64,000 nt of DNA from Deltaproteobacteria bacterium (GCA_020632995.1 JACKEN010000025.1:1-64000), one strand, 5' to 3'. Positions 26,459 through 35,917 are shown, counted from the first letter of the stretch. Notes: generated by a model not told the origin, from the letters alone. Program-made: numbers and translations.

Positions 26459-28006
26459 GTGTTCAGAACGACCCGCCCCATCTCCAACGCGGCCTTCCAC
26501 GACCGCGAGGACATCCTGGAGCGGCTGGAGCGGGCGGTGGAGGCGTTGGAGGCCGGGGAACCGCGGTGGCTGGTCATCATGGGCCACCGGAAGATCGGCA
26601 AGACCAGCCTCCTCTTGGAGGCGGCCCGACGCTTCGCGCACCCTCGCCTCCGGTTCGTGGTGTTCGACATGTTCGATGCCCTACCGGCGTCTCGTGAGGT
26701 CTTCAGGCGCCTGGCTCTCAAGATCCTGGACGCCACCCTGGGTGATGCCGCGGGGGCGGGGTTCTCGGTGCTCGTGGACCAGCCCGCCGAGCTACGACAG
26801 ACCCTGGCGAAGAGCGACCTCTTCGTGCGCCTCCCGCCAGGCCTACGAGCCACGCTCCTGGAGCTCGCGGACCGCCCCGCCGACGACACCCTGATGCGGG
26901 CCTGCCTGGAGCTGCCGGAGGCGTTGGCCAAGGCCGGCGACATGAAGCTGGTCGTGGCCATCGACGAGTTCCAGGAGCTGGCCGCCCTGGGCAGCGAGCG
27001 CGGCGCAGGCGATCCCTTCGCCCTGATGCGCGCCACCTGGCAGCGGCACGAGCGCGTCTCCTACGTAGTGAGCGGCTCCTCGCGCACGCTCCTCCAGGAG
27101 CTGGTGACCTCCGACCAGGCGCCCTTCTTCCAGCACTTCGATCCCATCGAGCTGGGACCCTTCGCCCGAGAGGACGCGGTGGCCCTCCTGGTATCGGAGG
27201 CGCCGAGGGAGCGCCCGATATCCCCCGCCCTGGCCCTGCGCGCCTACGAGATCCTGGGCGGCAGCCCATTCTACCTCCAGCTCTTCGGCGACGCCCTCAC
27301 CAACCTGGAGCCCCCCTATGACGACGACGCCCTGAAAGAGGCCTTGCAGTCGCTCCTCTTCTCTCGCGCAGGCCGGCTTGCCCTCTACTTCACCGCGGAG
27401 CACCAGCGCATCGTCGGCCGGTCCGCCGGACTCGCAGCGGTCCTCGACGCCCTCTCCTCCGGTCCCCTCCGCCCGCTGGAGGTGGGCAAGAAGATCCGCG
27501 CGTCCAGCGGCACCACCGTCCGCGCCCTGGAGCGCCTCGCGGACACCGTGACCAAGCAGCCCGACGGCCGCTACGCCATCGACGATCCCGCCTTCGCAGC
27601 CTGGCTCCGCTGGCGCACCCCGGGGGGCACGGTGGTCCCCATGACCCTGGTGGGCGACGAGGCCGAGCGCCAGGTGGCCCACCACCTGGCCGCCATGGGC
27701 TTCGAGCTGGTCTACCAGTCCCGCGCGTCGCGCGGAGCCTTTGACCTCCTGGCCATCCGCGAGGGCCGGCAGCTGGGCGTCCACGTGAAGCGCAGCCCGC
27801 TCCCCCTCCGCTTCACCAAGGCCGCCTGGGACCGCATGATTGCCGACGCCGCCCGCTGGGGTTGGGCGTTCTGCATCGCCGCGGTGAGCCCAGAGGGCCG
27901 CGTGGCGGTGCTGGACCCCGGCGCGGCCCGGCGCGGCAGGGAGGTGCGGGTCGACGCGGAGGCTCGGATCGAGAACGTGCTCATGTGGCTGGCGGAGAAG
28001 GGCTGA
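26459..28006 (+). CDS. AAA ATPase with C-terminal nuclease-like domain (archaeal-ATPase/DUF234 type)
   Basis: A 515-residue protein from a GTG. The N-terminal P-loop ATPase has Walker A GHRKIGKTS (42-50), Walker B KLVVAIDEFQEL (Asp169-Glu170), and a sensor-like SGSSRTLLQEL. A winged-helix-like region lies at ~300-390. Residues ~400-450 resemble a PD-(D/E)XK fold (RQVAHHLAAMGFELVYQ, AFDLLAIREGRQLGVHVKRS), with His in place of the usual Glu/Gln before the final Lys. The family (AAA ATPases of the DUF234 group) is often in mobile or variable loci, but its role is not settled. The palindrome array ends just upstream, so the gene may be self-regulated. Confidence 0.85.
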   Translation: MFRTTRPISNAAFHDREDILERLERAVEALEAGEPRWLVIMGHRKIGKTSLLLEAARRFAHPRLRFVVFDMFDALPASREVFRRLALKILDATLGDAAGAGFSVLVDQPAELRQTLAKSDLFVRLPPGLRATLLELADRPADDTLMRACLELPEALAKAGDMKLVVAIDEFQELAALGSERGAGDPFALMRATWQRHERVSYVVSGSSRTLLQELVTSDQAPFFQHFDPIELGPFAREDAVALLVSEAPRERPISPALALRAYEILGGSPFYLQLFGDALTNLEPPYDDDALKEALQSLLFSRAGRLALYFTAEHQRIVGRSAGLAAVLDALSSGPLRPLEVGKKIRASSGTTVRALERLADTVTKQPDGRYAIDDPAFAAWLRWRTPGGTVVPMTLVGDEAERQVAHHLAAMGFELVYQSRASRGAFDLLAIREGRQLGVHVKRSPLPLRFTKAAWDRMIADAARWGWAFCIAAVSPEGRVAVLDPGAARRGREVRVDAEARIENVLMWLAEKG

Positions 28007-28056
28007 CCTCATCACTTCGTCGGGATCCGCCGAGCCACCGGGGGCGTACCTCCGAC

Positions 28057-28368
28057 ATGGCAGTCGATGCGGCATCAGGAATGGGATTGGGCGGCGCAGG
28101 GCTCGAGGCCACGCGCAGGCAGCGGCTCGGGCCTCCGGGCCCGCGCGCGCAGGCGCTCGTGCAGCGCATCGGGGAGCTGCTGAAGCCGTCCGTGGCGGCG
28201 CTGAGCGGAGGGGCGGCGGGGGACGTCCATCAGGACGCCCTCTCCTTCGCGTTGCGCGACCTGGCGCAGCTCGCCCGCGCGCACCCGGGGGCGGTCCAGA
28301 CCGCGCTCCAGCAGAACCCGCGCGTCGCGCAGGCTCTCTTGCGAGCCACCGACGACCGGGGGCCCTGA
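28057..28368 (+). CDS. small hypothetical protein
   Basis: A 103-residue frame with an ATG at 28057 and a GGGGG run about 11 bp upstream. After a Gly/Ala-rich head, residues ~25-95 form amphipathic helices (ALVQRIGELLKPSVAAL, ALSFALRDLAQLARAHPGA). The composition is protein-like. No family is recognised. It is 50 bp downstream of the ATPase gene and may be co-transcribed. Confidence 0.6.
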   Translation: MAVDAASGMGLGGAGLEATRRQRLGPPGPRAQALVQRIGELLKPSVAALSGGAAGDVHQDALSFALRDLAQLARAHPGAVQTALQQNPRVAQALLRATDDRGP

Positions 28369-28378
28369 CCTACGCCGG

Positions 28379-28624
28379 CTACTCGAGCTCCACCCGCCAG
28401 ACCTTGGTCGTCGGTTCCACCGGCGACCGCACGCAGTGGACGGGGAGCTCCCCGGACTCCGACCTACCCACCGTGTCGCCCTCGGGGATGGCCTCGCCGC
28501 GGCTCACGAGGTAGGCGAGCAGGTCGAAGAAGCGCTCCCTGAGGTTGGGGAGCCCGAGCTGCCGTATGCAGGGAGCCCGCCAACACGTGGCGTCAATCGA
28601 GCACCAACCCGTTCGGGTGAAGGG
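28379..28624 (-). pseudogene. decayed DUF4261-like gene fragment
   Basis: On the minus strand, ~80 codons are open and end in TAG at 28379. The last ~55 resemble the C-terminus of DUF4261 proteins (RERFFDLLAYLVSRGEAIP, EGDTVGRSESGELPV, TTKVWRVELE). Upstream of this the frame meets a TAG at 28625-28627 and there is no usable start, so the rest of the gene is missing. Similarity to DUF4261 is from memory of the family's ending; the fragment itself is visible. Confidence 0.5.
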
Positions 28625-28686
28625 CTATCGCTTCCTGCTGCCCTTGCCTCGAGCCAACGCCGCGGGATACACATGGGCGCTGGGCG

Positions 28687-29166
28687 ATGCCTGTGAAGGT
28701 ACCTTGCAGATCGTGCGGTTGCGAGATCATGCCCTCCACCGCGGCGCGGTGTGATGGTCAGTGCGCGCCGTGCTCTTCAGGCAAGCGCGCGGCTTGCGTG
28801 CCGCTCCCACCCGAGCTCGAGGCGGTCCGACGCATCCAGAGCCTTCTCCAGCGCCGGGTCACCATGGACGAGGCGATCGCGATGGTGAAGGCGCTTCCTA
28901 CCTCCCCGTCTCGCTGGGAGGGCATCAAGACTCTGCTGAGGCGGCTGTTTCGCATCAACGAGCAGGTCACTTCAACTCGGAGTTGGGAGGCCTCCATCTG
29001 CGGGCTGGTACCCGGCGGGCTGCAGCCATCGGACGAGCTCTGGGTCTACGAAGAGAACGAATGGGGTTCATACGAGCTTGGGCTGGCCGTCGTTCGAGAT
29101 GGGGAGGTGGTCGGCGTCTGGCCCGACGCGCCCGACGGACTCGGTCATGAGCACAAGAGTGGCTGA
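28687..29166 (+). CDS. hypothetical protein with N-terminal zinc-ribbon-like cysteines
   Basis: A 159-residue protein. The N-terminus has two CxxC-type pairs (CRSCGCEIMPSTAARCDGQC, then APC), a likely zinc ribbon. Then comes a mainly helical region with LPTSPSRWEGIKTLLRRLF and a C-terminal beta-rich part (DELWVYEENEWGSYELGLAVV). No known family is recognised. The pattern resembles small proteins in variable loci, including some immunity-like ones, but nothing specific supports that. The stop overlaps the following gene's start by 20 bp. Confidence 0.7.
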   Translation: MPVKVPCRSCGCEIMPSTAARCDGQCAPCSSGKRAACVPLPPELEAVRRIQSLLQRRVTMDEAIAMVKALPTSPSRWEGIKTLLRRLFRINEQVTSTRSWEASICGLVPGGLQPSDELWVYEENEWGSYELGLAVVRDGEVVGVWPDAPDGLGHEHKSG

Positions 29167-29797
29167 CGTACGAGTGAGCACGGATCCACGCGGTCCAAGA
29201 GGCCGTCAGGCTTCCTCACCGGGCAGGCGAGGCGCGCTGGTGCCTCCGCTGATCGCGTTGAGCTTCCTGTCTTGCAGCAGCTTCTATCGCAACGCCAAGC
29301 CAGGCTCCGACCTCGACGTCTCCCCGCAAAGAGACAGCGACGTCGGGTGCTATGAGCTGATCTGGTTCTCGGGCGCGTACCCGCATCGCGCACCCCTCTC
29401 GTTTCGACTCCTCCCCGATGCCTGGGGTGAGGTGGGGATCTCGCCGGCCTGGGAGTGGGCGACCAAACATGCCAAGGACCTTGCTCGAGACCATGTGGCG
29501 GTCACGCGTCAGATGACCTTCGACAACGGCTGTCGGTTCATGTCCTGGCGGCCGGAGGACGACGCCCACGCCAAGCTCGTGATCCGTGAGGGCTCATGCT
29601 GCGGCATGACCTTGAGCCTGACGCGCACCGCGGAGGGCCTCGACGCCCACATCGACCAGTTCGACGACGTAGTCCGCCCCGAACCCCTTCCCCCGGTAGG
29701 TGATGCGGTCTACCGCAAGATTACCTGCAAAGACCCGGAGTGGTACCCACCTGCCTGGATGGCTGGCGATCTCTGCGTCCAGCCCGCAGGGCGCTGA
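29147..29797 (+). CDS. hypothetical lipoprotein
   Basis: A 216-residue frame starting at ATG 29147, inside the end of the preceding gene. An Arg-rich N-terminal region precedes a hydrophobic stretch PPLIALSFLSCSSF with a likely lipobox (Cys about 45). A GTG start nearer the hydrophobic stretch (about 29241) would give a more standard signal peptide. The mature part is mixed alpha/beta with several cysteines and ends in a Cys-containing DPEWYPPAWMAGDLC. The function is unknown. Confidence 0.6.
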   Translation: MSTRVADVRVSTDPRGPRGRQASSPGRRGALVPPLIALSFLSCSSFYRNAKPGSDLDVSPQRDSDVGCYELIWFSGAYPHRAPLSFRLLPDAWGEVGISPAWEWATKHAKDLARDHVAVTRQMTFDNGCRFMSWRPEDDAHAKLVIREGSCCGMTLSLTRTAEGLDAHIDQFDDVVRPEPLPPVGDAVYRKITCKDPEWYPPAWMAGDLCVQPAGR

Positions 29798-30143
29798 TCT
29801 CCAGGTCCACGACCTGCGCGGGTAACCTCGCACGCCCATCCGAAGAATTCCCGCGCCTTCCAGTTCCTATCTTCCCGCTGCCCGACGCGAGAGCATACCA
29901 ACTGCAATCCAGCTTTACACCCGCATGTAGGCCGACGATTTCAGGATCATTCAACGCCGCCTCTTCGCTTCCGCGCTTCGACGACAACTCAACACCCAAC
30001 CATCTTCGACCATGCGCCGCGAACATCCCGCACACCAGAACTGCGCGGCGCGCCGTCTCGACGTCCTCCTTCTACGCCCGGCTCCCCACATTGCTGCGCT
30101 CACTCGAGCCCGAATAGAGCTTGGCCCAGGGAGGAGCTTCAAC
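29798..30143. other. gene-free stretch of about 350 bp
   Basis: I see no convincing gene here. Short frames on both strands lack protein-like composition and the base composition is slightly less GC-rich than around it. The end carries a clear GGGAGGAGC Shine-Dalgarno (30129-30137) for the gene at 30144. A TTGCTG ... AATAGA pair near 30092-30119 is a weak promoter candidate. Confidence 0.4.
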
Positions 30144-30686
30144 ATGAAGACTCAAGACGTTCTGTTCGCATTTCTCGCCACCGGCCTCATCGCCAGCTGC
30201 ACCGCCGCCCCCGAGCGCGAGCTCCATGGTGAGTTCGGCATCACCGGCTTCAACCTCGTCGACGGGGAGGAGGGCGCGCTCATGGAGCTACTCGTCGACG
30301 GGGAGGAGCTGTACGTCGAGGGCGAGAACTTCCGGGTGAGCCTCGCCGCGAGCGAGGACGCCGTCGCACCCCCGATCGACGTGCGCGAGGGCGATCGCCT
30401 CGCGCTGGTGGCCATCTCCGCGGAGGGGGAGCGCACCATCGGTCAGCTGGTGATCGACGCGGTGGAGCTGCCCTCGGGCTTCATCGAGGGCTCATACGAC
30501 TCGCGCTCGGATGACATCACGACCCAAGCGACCTGCACCAACGGCTCGACCAAGTGCACGTGCACGATCCAGTGCTGTAGCGTCCCCGGCACCAGCCGCC
30601 TGAAGCGCAAGTACCTCTGCGTCTATGGCACCTGGTACTCGGCGGGGACCTGCGGCTGCTGCGGCGCCTCGACCTGCGCGTACTGA
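30144..30686 (+). CDS. small lipoprotein with Cys-rich tail
   Basis: A 180-residue protein with a strong ribosome binding site. The signal is MKTQDVLFAFLATGLIASC (Cys19). A beta-rich acidic middle (LMELLVDGEELYVEGENF) is followed by a ~50-residue tail with ten cysteines, including CTCTIQCC and CGCCGASTC. The tail should fold by disulfides or bind metal. It is convergent with the giant lipoprotein gene, seven bases apart. It is a candidate substrate for the thiol machinery encoded at 6.6-9.1 kb. No family is recognised. Confidence 0.7.
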   Translation: MKTQDVLFAFLATGLIASCTAAPERELHGEFGITGFNLVDGEEGALMELLVDGEELYVEGENFRVSLAASEDAVAPPIDVREGDRLALVAISAEGERTIGQLVIDAVELPSGFIEGSYDSRSDDITTQATCTNGSTKCTCTIQCCSVPGTSRLKRKYLCVYGTWYSAGTCGCCGASTCAY

Positions 30687-30692
30687 TCGACC

Positions 30693-33600
30693 TCAGAACA
30701 ACGTCCCCGACGCGCCGGGCTGGCCCGCGTTGCCCGCGCTGCCGCCCGCCGCGCCACCACCTGCCGTGGAGAGCGTGTTACCGGTGAGCGTCGGGGTCGA
30801 GCCCACCGCGCGGTAGACCGCGAAGCTCGCGCCACCCGCGCCGCCGCCGCCGTGACCGCCGCGGCCGCCGTTGCGACCCGAAGCCCCGCCGCCGCCGTTG
30901 CCGGAGTCGTCCTGCCCGCTGCCGCCGGAGCCCGCGCCGCCGCCGGTGCCGCCGTTGCCACCGGTGCCGCCGCCGCCGCCGTTGCCGCCGGGGCCAGCGG
31001 AGATCGTGCAGCTCTGGACCACCGGGGACGACGACACCAAGAACATGCCGAAGGACCCGCCGCCGCCGCGCCCACCGATGCCGAGGCCACCGCCGCAGCC
31101 ACCCGCGCCGCCGCCGCCGCCGCCACCGCCGCGATCCGCGTTGCAGGGGTTCCCGGTCGAGATGCAGGCGATCACGTTCGCGTAGCAGTCATCGGCGCCA
31201 CCGCCGCCACCACCACCGCCGCCGCCGCCGCCGCCCGCGGTGCCCGCGGTGCCGTTGCTGCCGCTGCCGGGCACCCACAGGTTCGACGCGATGGACCCCG
31301 CTGCAGTGCCGCCTGCGCCGTTGGTGCCGCTGACCCCGAGCACGCCGAGGCTGCCCGATGCGCCGCCGCCGCCGCCCTTTCGGCCGCCGCAGCTCGAGCA
31401 CGCGCCGCTGTTGCAGACCTGGGCGCCGAGGCCGCCGCCGCCGCCGGTGCCCCCGTTGATCGCGGTGGTGCCGCCGACCCCGTTTGCGTTGTCGTGGCCG
31501 CCGCGGCCGCCGCCGCCGCCCGCGCGACCGCAGCTGCTGCTGCCGCCGGCGCCGCCCAGGCCATTGCTCGAGCAGCCGTCGCAGCCCGCCTGACCGACGA
31601 CGCCGCTCCCGCCGTTGGCGCCCGGAGTCCCGCCGGAGCCCACCTGGCCGTCGCCGCCGCGGCCGGTGCTCACGGTGAGGTTCGAGAGCACCAGGTTGCT
31701 CCCTGAGCCGCGCACGTACACACCGTAGACGCTGCCGCTCGCGCTCGGGTTGTTGCCGACGCTCACCGTGAAGCCGTCCATGCGGGTGCTGAGCAACAAG
31801 TTCTGCGCGCGGACGCCGAACAGGTCACCCGAGACCGCGCCGCCGCTGATGACGGTCGCGTTGCTGTAGCTGCGGCTCCGCCAGTTCAGCGGGTCGTAGC
31901 CCGCGTAGAGGCCGACGCCGTCGGCGACGTCCACCACCTCGTTGTAGAAGCCGCCCGCCACCAGCACCTGCACGAAGCCGCGCTGGTTCGCCTTGCTGAT
32001 GCCGGCCGCGATGGTGCGGACCGGGCTGCCGTACAGGCCGGTGTTGGTGTCGCTGCCGAGGGGCGAGACGAAGATCGCCGCGCTCGCGTCGCCGTCGATG
32101 CCGTCACAGTCGCGGTCGACGAAGCTGCTGTCGGGCAGGTCGACCCCCGTCCCGGGCGTGCACTGGTACTCACAGCCGTTCGTGGTGCTGCCGTCGAGGT
32201 CCACCCAGCCGGGGGCGCAGCCGGTGAAGGTGCAGACCCCGGCGTTGCAGCTCTCGGACGCGTTGGCGTAGTCGCAGGCCTGGTTGCAGCCGCCGCAGTG
32301 CAAGAGGCTCGTGGTGACGTTCACCTCGCAGCCGTCCGCGTCGACCCCGTTGCAGTCGTCGAAGTTCACGTCGCACTGCGCGATCACGCACGCGCCGGTG
32401 CTGCAGGCGGGGGTGGCGTTGGCCAGGTTGCAGGCGTTCCCGCAGAAGCCGCAGTTCAGGGTGTCGGCGTTGGTGTTCACCTCACAGCCGTCGCCCGGGG
32501 ACGCGTTGCAGTCCGCGAACGGCGCGGTGCAGGCCTGGATCTGGCAGCTGCCCGCGTTGCAGGTCGGGGTGCCGTTGGCCACCGTACACGCCGCGCCGCA
32601 GCCACCGCAGTGCTGGAGGCTGTTCGAGGTGTTGGCCTCGCACCCGTTGGCGTACTGGCCGTCGCAGTCCTGCCAGGGCGCGGTGCAGCTCGCCACCGCG
32701 CAGGCCCCGCCGAGGCAGCTCGGGGCGCCGTTGGCGACCTGGCAGACGTTCCCGCAGACGCCGCAGGACAGCACGTTGTTCGACAGGTTGGTCTCGCAGC
32801 CGTCGGCGTACTGGGCGTTGCAGTCCGCGAATGGCGCGGTGCAGCTCGCCACCCCGCACGCGCCGTTGGTGCAGGCGGGCGCGCCGTTGGCCACCGAGCA
32901 GGTCACGTTGCAGGCACCGCAGGTGGCCACGCTGTTCGAGAGGTTGGCCTCGCAGCCGTCGGCGTACTGGCTGTTGCAGTCCGCGAACGGCGCGGTGCAG
33001 CTCGCCACCCCGCACGCGCCGCCGGTGCAGGCGGGGGCGCCGTTGGCCACCGCGCAGGCCACCCCGCACGAGCCGCAGTTCAGCACGCTGGACGCGGTGT
33101 TGGTCTCGCACCCGTCCACGTACTGGTTGTTGCAGTCGTCCCAGGGGGCGACGCAGGCCGAGATCTGGCATGCGCCGGCGGTGCAACGCGGGCTGCCGTT
33201 GGCCACCGCGCACTGGGTGGAGCAGCTCCCGCAGGTGGTGACGCTGTTCTGGAGGTCCGCCTCGCAGCCGTCGCCGTAGGTCGAGTTGCAGTCGAAGAAG
33301 CCCGGGTTGCACCCGGCGATCGCGCAGGCGCCGGTGTTGCAGACCGGGGTGCCGTTGGCCACCGCGCAGGCGGTGTTGCAAGTGCCGCAGTTGGAGAGGT
33401 CGACCATGAGGTTCGACTCACAGCCGTCGCCGTACTGGTTGTTGCAGTCGTCGAAGTTCGTGTTGCAGCTCGACACCGCGCAGCTGCCGCTCGCGCAGAC
33501 CGGGGCGCCGTTGGCCACCGTGCACACCGTGCCGCAGGTGCCGCAGTTGGACAGGTCGGCCTGCAGGTTGAAGCCGTTGTCGGCCGCGCCGTCGCAGTCG

Positions 33601-35867
33601 TCGTCGAGGGTGTTGCAGGTCTCGGTCACCGCCTGGTTCTGGCTCTGGCCGGGGTTGGTCGAGCAGGTGGAGCCCGCGCCGCTGGGGGTGCACTCGATGA
33701 CGCCGCCGCCGCACTGGCCCACGCCGTCGCACGCGGTGCCGAGCGAGAAGCCCTCGTCGGTCTGGCCGTTGCAGTCGTCGTCGGCGCCGTTGCACGCCTC
33801 CACCGGCGGCGTGGCCTGGACGCAGAAGTACTCGCAGCCGTTGGCCGGGTCGTTGTCGAGGTCCCACTGGTTGGGGGCGCAGCCCACGCCCTCGCCGGAC
33901 AGGTTGACCACGGTGAGGACGCCGTCACGGTCGTTGGTCAGCAGCTCGATCGCGCCGGTGTCGACCCCGATCTGGAGCGGAGCGTAGCCGACGTCCACCG
34001 TGACGCTCCCGCCCGGGACCACCGAGGCGGGGAGCGCGGGGCCGTTGCTCAGGGCGAAGTCGGGGCTGGAGCCCGCGCCGAGGGCGAGGCGCTCGATGAC
34101 CAGGTGACCCACGCCGGTGTTCTGGATGGTGAGGGTGACGATCGGGGCGGAGGAGCCGCGGTAGATGGTGCCGAAGGCGATCGGCGACGCCGGGATGGGG
34201 GGCACCGAGGACTTGAAGAGGAACACCGTGGGGTCGGTGCCCTCGCCCGAGAGGGGCACGTCCAGCCGGGGCTGGGCGGGGTCGTTGGTGGTGACCGCGA
34301 GGACGCCAGTGTCGGGCCCGATGACGATCGGGCGGTAGCTCACCGTGAGGTCGAGGGACTCACCGGGGGCGAGGGGGCCGCCCGAGCCGGGGGTCACCGA
34401 GAAGTCGGTGGAGCTGCCCGTCGCAAGCCCGATTGCGGTGATCACCAGGGGCGAGCCGCCGTCGTTCCGCACCGTCACCACCTGGCTCACCATCTGGCCG
34501 GCGGCGCGGAACACGTGGACCTCGCCGAAGGCCACCGCGGGGGTGGAGGTCGCGATGACCGGGGGCAGGAGCACCTCGCCCCTGAGCGGCACGTCGCGCA
34601 CCGGGAGGTCGAGGTCCGAGGACTCCACCCGCAGCACGCCCGAGATGGCGCCGGGGCTGGGCGGATCTGCAGTCAGGCTTGCGGCGATCACCCCGCCGGG
34701 CGAGAGGGTCCACGGCACGCTCGAGGTGAGGGTGAGGCCGAAGCCGGCGGGGGCGCCGACCAGGGCGGCGTCGAGCACGGTGAGGCTGTCGTCGCCGACG
34801 CTCCGGATCGCCACCGGCACCGTCCGGGGGAAGCCCACGAACACCGTGCCGAGGTCGATGGGGTCGGGCTCGACCTGCACGCTCGCCTGGATGCCCTGCC
34901 CCACCAGCCGGATGGTGTAGGGGCGCTCGTCGTCGTCCGCGTCGTCGTTGCCGATGATCAGGCGCTCCTCCACCGACTCTGCCCGCAGCGGGGTGAAGGT
35001 GACGGTGATGGCCACGGTGTCCACCGGGGCGCCCGAGGCGTCGACGCACAGGCCATCCACGCAGGTGGTGCCAGGCAGGTCGCACTGCCCCGCGCTGCAC
35101 AGGGCCTCGGGGCGGAACTTGCCGAGCAAGGTCGGCAGCGCGGTGGAGGTCTCGACCGTGAAGAGCACGCTCGGGTTGGGGTCGGTGCGCACCGACTCCA
35201 CCCGCAGCACCGCGTTCCCGGTGCCCACGTTCTTCACGAAGACGGTAGCCTGGCTGGTGGCGCCGATAGGGGTGGCGCCGAAGTCGAGCACCGGCACCTC
35301 GGGGGCGGAGTCCGCCGCGTCGCGCACCACCGCGATCTCGTTCTGGCCCTTGTACTCGGCGACGAGGGGCACCACGACCACCGGCTGCTCGCGATCGTCG
35401 CTCACCACCCGCAGGCGGTCGTGGACGTCCTGCCCGTCCCGGGCCACGTAGAGCACCCGCGCGGTGCGGAGCTCGCCCGGGGCGAGGGTCTCGGGGAGGA
35501 GCCCGCCCGCGTCGAGGCTCAGCTCACCCGAGGCGTTGTCCTCGATCTCGAGGGCGAGCAGCTCGAGGTCGGCGTCGCCGATGTTCTCGACCGTCAACGT
35601 GAGTTGCACCGGCACGCCCAGCTGGAAGGCGCCGAAGTCGAGCGTCTCGGGCGACACCCGGACCTTGCCGCGGCCCATGGGCCCCGCGTCGGGCTGGGTC
35701 TCGACCTCGCACACCCCCGCCCGGCACACCGAGCCGGTCGGGCAGGGGTTGGTCTCGTCGCAACCCACGTTGCTCCCCGCGTCGGCCCCGGGGGTCGGGC
35801 TGGGGAGCGGGTCCTCGCTGCAGGCCCACAGGAGGACGAGGGGGAGCCAGATCAGGCGCCGGCGCAT
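30693..35867 (-). CDS. giant lipoprotein: ASH-type domains, Cys-rich repeats, beta-helix, Gly-rich C-terminus
   Basis: 1,724 residues from ATG 35867. The signal is MRRRLIWLPLVLLWAC (Cys16). Residues ~60-680 contain several choice-of-anchor-D/ASH-like Ig domains (FGEVHVFRAAGQM, VTVRNDGGSPLVI). Two MopE-like metal-binding motifs, CNGADDDCNG and CNTLDDDCDG, lie near 690-760. About nine ~50-residue Cys repeats (NCGTCGTVCTVANGAPVC type) span ~770-1240. A DUF1565-like parallel beta-helix start (SPLGSDTNTGLYGSPVRTI) is near 1265. The last ~320 residues are a Gly-rich low-complexity region with Cys-containing loops, like PGRS-type sequences. It is likely an exported surface protein; its partner or substrate is unknown. 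Confidence 0.85.
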   Translation of the reverse strand: MRRRLIWLPLVLLWACSEDPLPSPTPGADAGSNVGCDETNPCPTGSVCRAGVCEVETQPDAGPMGRGKVRVSPETLDFGAFQLGVPVQLTLTVENIGDADLELLALEIEDNASGELSLDAGGLLPETLAPGELRTARVLYVARDGQDVHDRLRVVSDDREQPVVVVPLVAEYKGQNEIAVVRDAADSAPEVPVLDFGATPIGATSQATVFVKNVGTGNAVLRVESVRTDPNPSVLFTVETSTALPTLLGKFRPEALCSAGQCDLPGTTCVDGLCVDASGAPVDTVAITVTFTPLRAESVEERLIIGNDDADDDERPYTIRLVGQGIQASVQVEPDPIDLGTVFVGFPRTVPVAIRSVGDDSLTVLDAALVGAPAGFGLTLTSSVPWTLSPGGVIAASLTADPPSPGAISGVLRVESSDLDLPVRDVPLRGEVLLPPVIATSTPAVAFGEVHVFRAAGQMVSQVVTVRNDGGSPLVITAIGLATGSSTDFSVTPGSGGPLAPGESLDLTVSYRPIVIGPDTGVLAVTTNDPAQPRLDVPLSGEGTDPTVFLFKSSVPPIPASPIAFGTIYRGSSAPIVTLTIQNTGVGHLVIERLALGAGSSPDFALSNGPALPASVVPGGSVTVDVGYAPLQIGVDTGAIELLTNDRDGVLTVVNLSGEGVGCAPNQWDLDNDPANGCEYFCVQATPPVEACNGADDDCNGQTDEGFSLGTACDGVGQCGGGVIECTPSGAGSTCSTNPGQSQNQAVTETCNTLDDDCDGAADNGFNLQADLSNCGTCGTVCTVANGAPVCASGSCAVSSCNTNFDDCNNQYGDGCESNLMVDLSNCGTCNTACAVANGTPVCNTGACAIAGCNPGFFDCNSTYGDGCEADLQNSVTTCGSCSTQCAVANGSPRCTAGACQISACVAPWDDCNNQYVDGCETNTASSVLNCGSCGVACAVANGAPACTGGACGVASCTAPFADCNSQYADGCEANLSNSVATCGACNVTCSVANGAPACTNGACGVASCTAPFADCNAQYADGCETNLSNNVLSCGVCGNVCQVANGAPSCLGGACAVASCTAPWQDCDGQYANGCEANTSNSLQHCGGCGAACTVANGTPTCNAGSCQIQACTAPFADCNASPGDGCEVNTNADTLNCGFCGNACNLANATPACSTGACVIAQCDVNFDDCNGVDADGCEVNVTTSLLHCGGCNQACDYANASESCNAGVCTFTGCAPGWVDLDGSTTNGCEYQCTPGTGVDLPDSSFVDRDCDGIDGDASAAIFVSPLGSDTNTGLYGSPVRTIAAGISKANQRGFVQVLVAGGFYNEVVDVADGVGLYAGYDPLNWRSRSYSNATVISGGAVSGDLFGVRAQNLLLSTRMDGFTVSVGNNPSASGSVYGVYVRGSGSNLVLSNLTVSTGRGGDGQVGSGGTPGANGGSGVVGQAGCDGCSSNGLGGAGGSSSCGRAGGGGGRGGHDNANGVGGTTAINGGTGGGGGLGAQVCNSGACSSCGGRKGGGGGASGSLGVLGVSGTNGAGGTAAGSIASNLWVPGSGSNGTAGTAGGGGGGGGGGGGGADDCYANVIACISTGNPCNADRGGGGGGGGAGGCGGGLGIGGRGGGGSFGMFLVSSSPVVQSCTISAGPGGNGGGGGTGGNGGTGGGAGSGGSGQDDSGNGGGGASGRNGGRGGHGGGGAGGASFAVYRAVGSTPTLTGNTLSTAGGGAAGGSAGNAGQPGASGTLF

Positions 35868-35917
35868 CGTCCAGGCATACCCGGGGTTGGGCGGGGGAGC
35901 AACGTGCGTGCCCGAAC

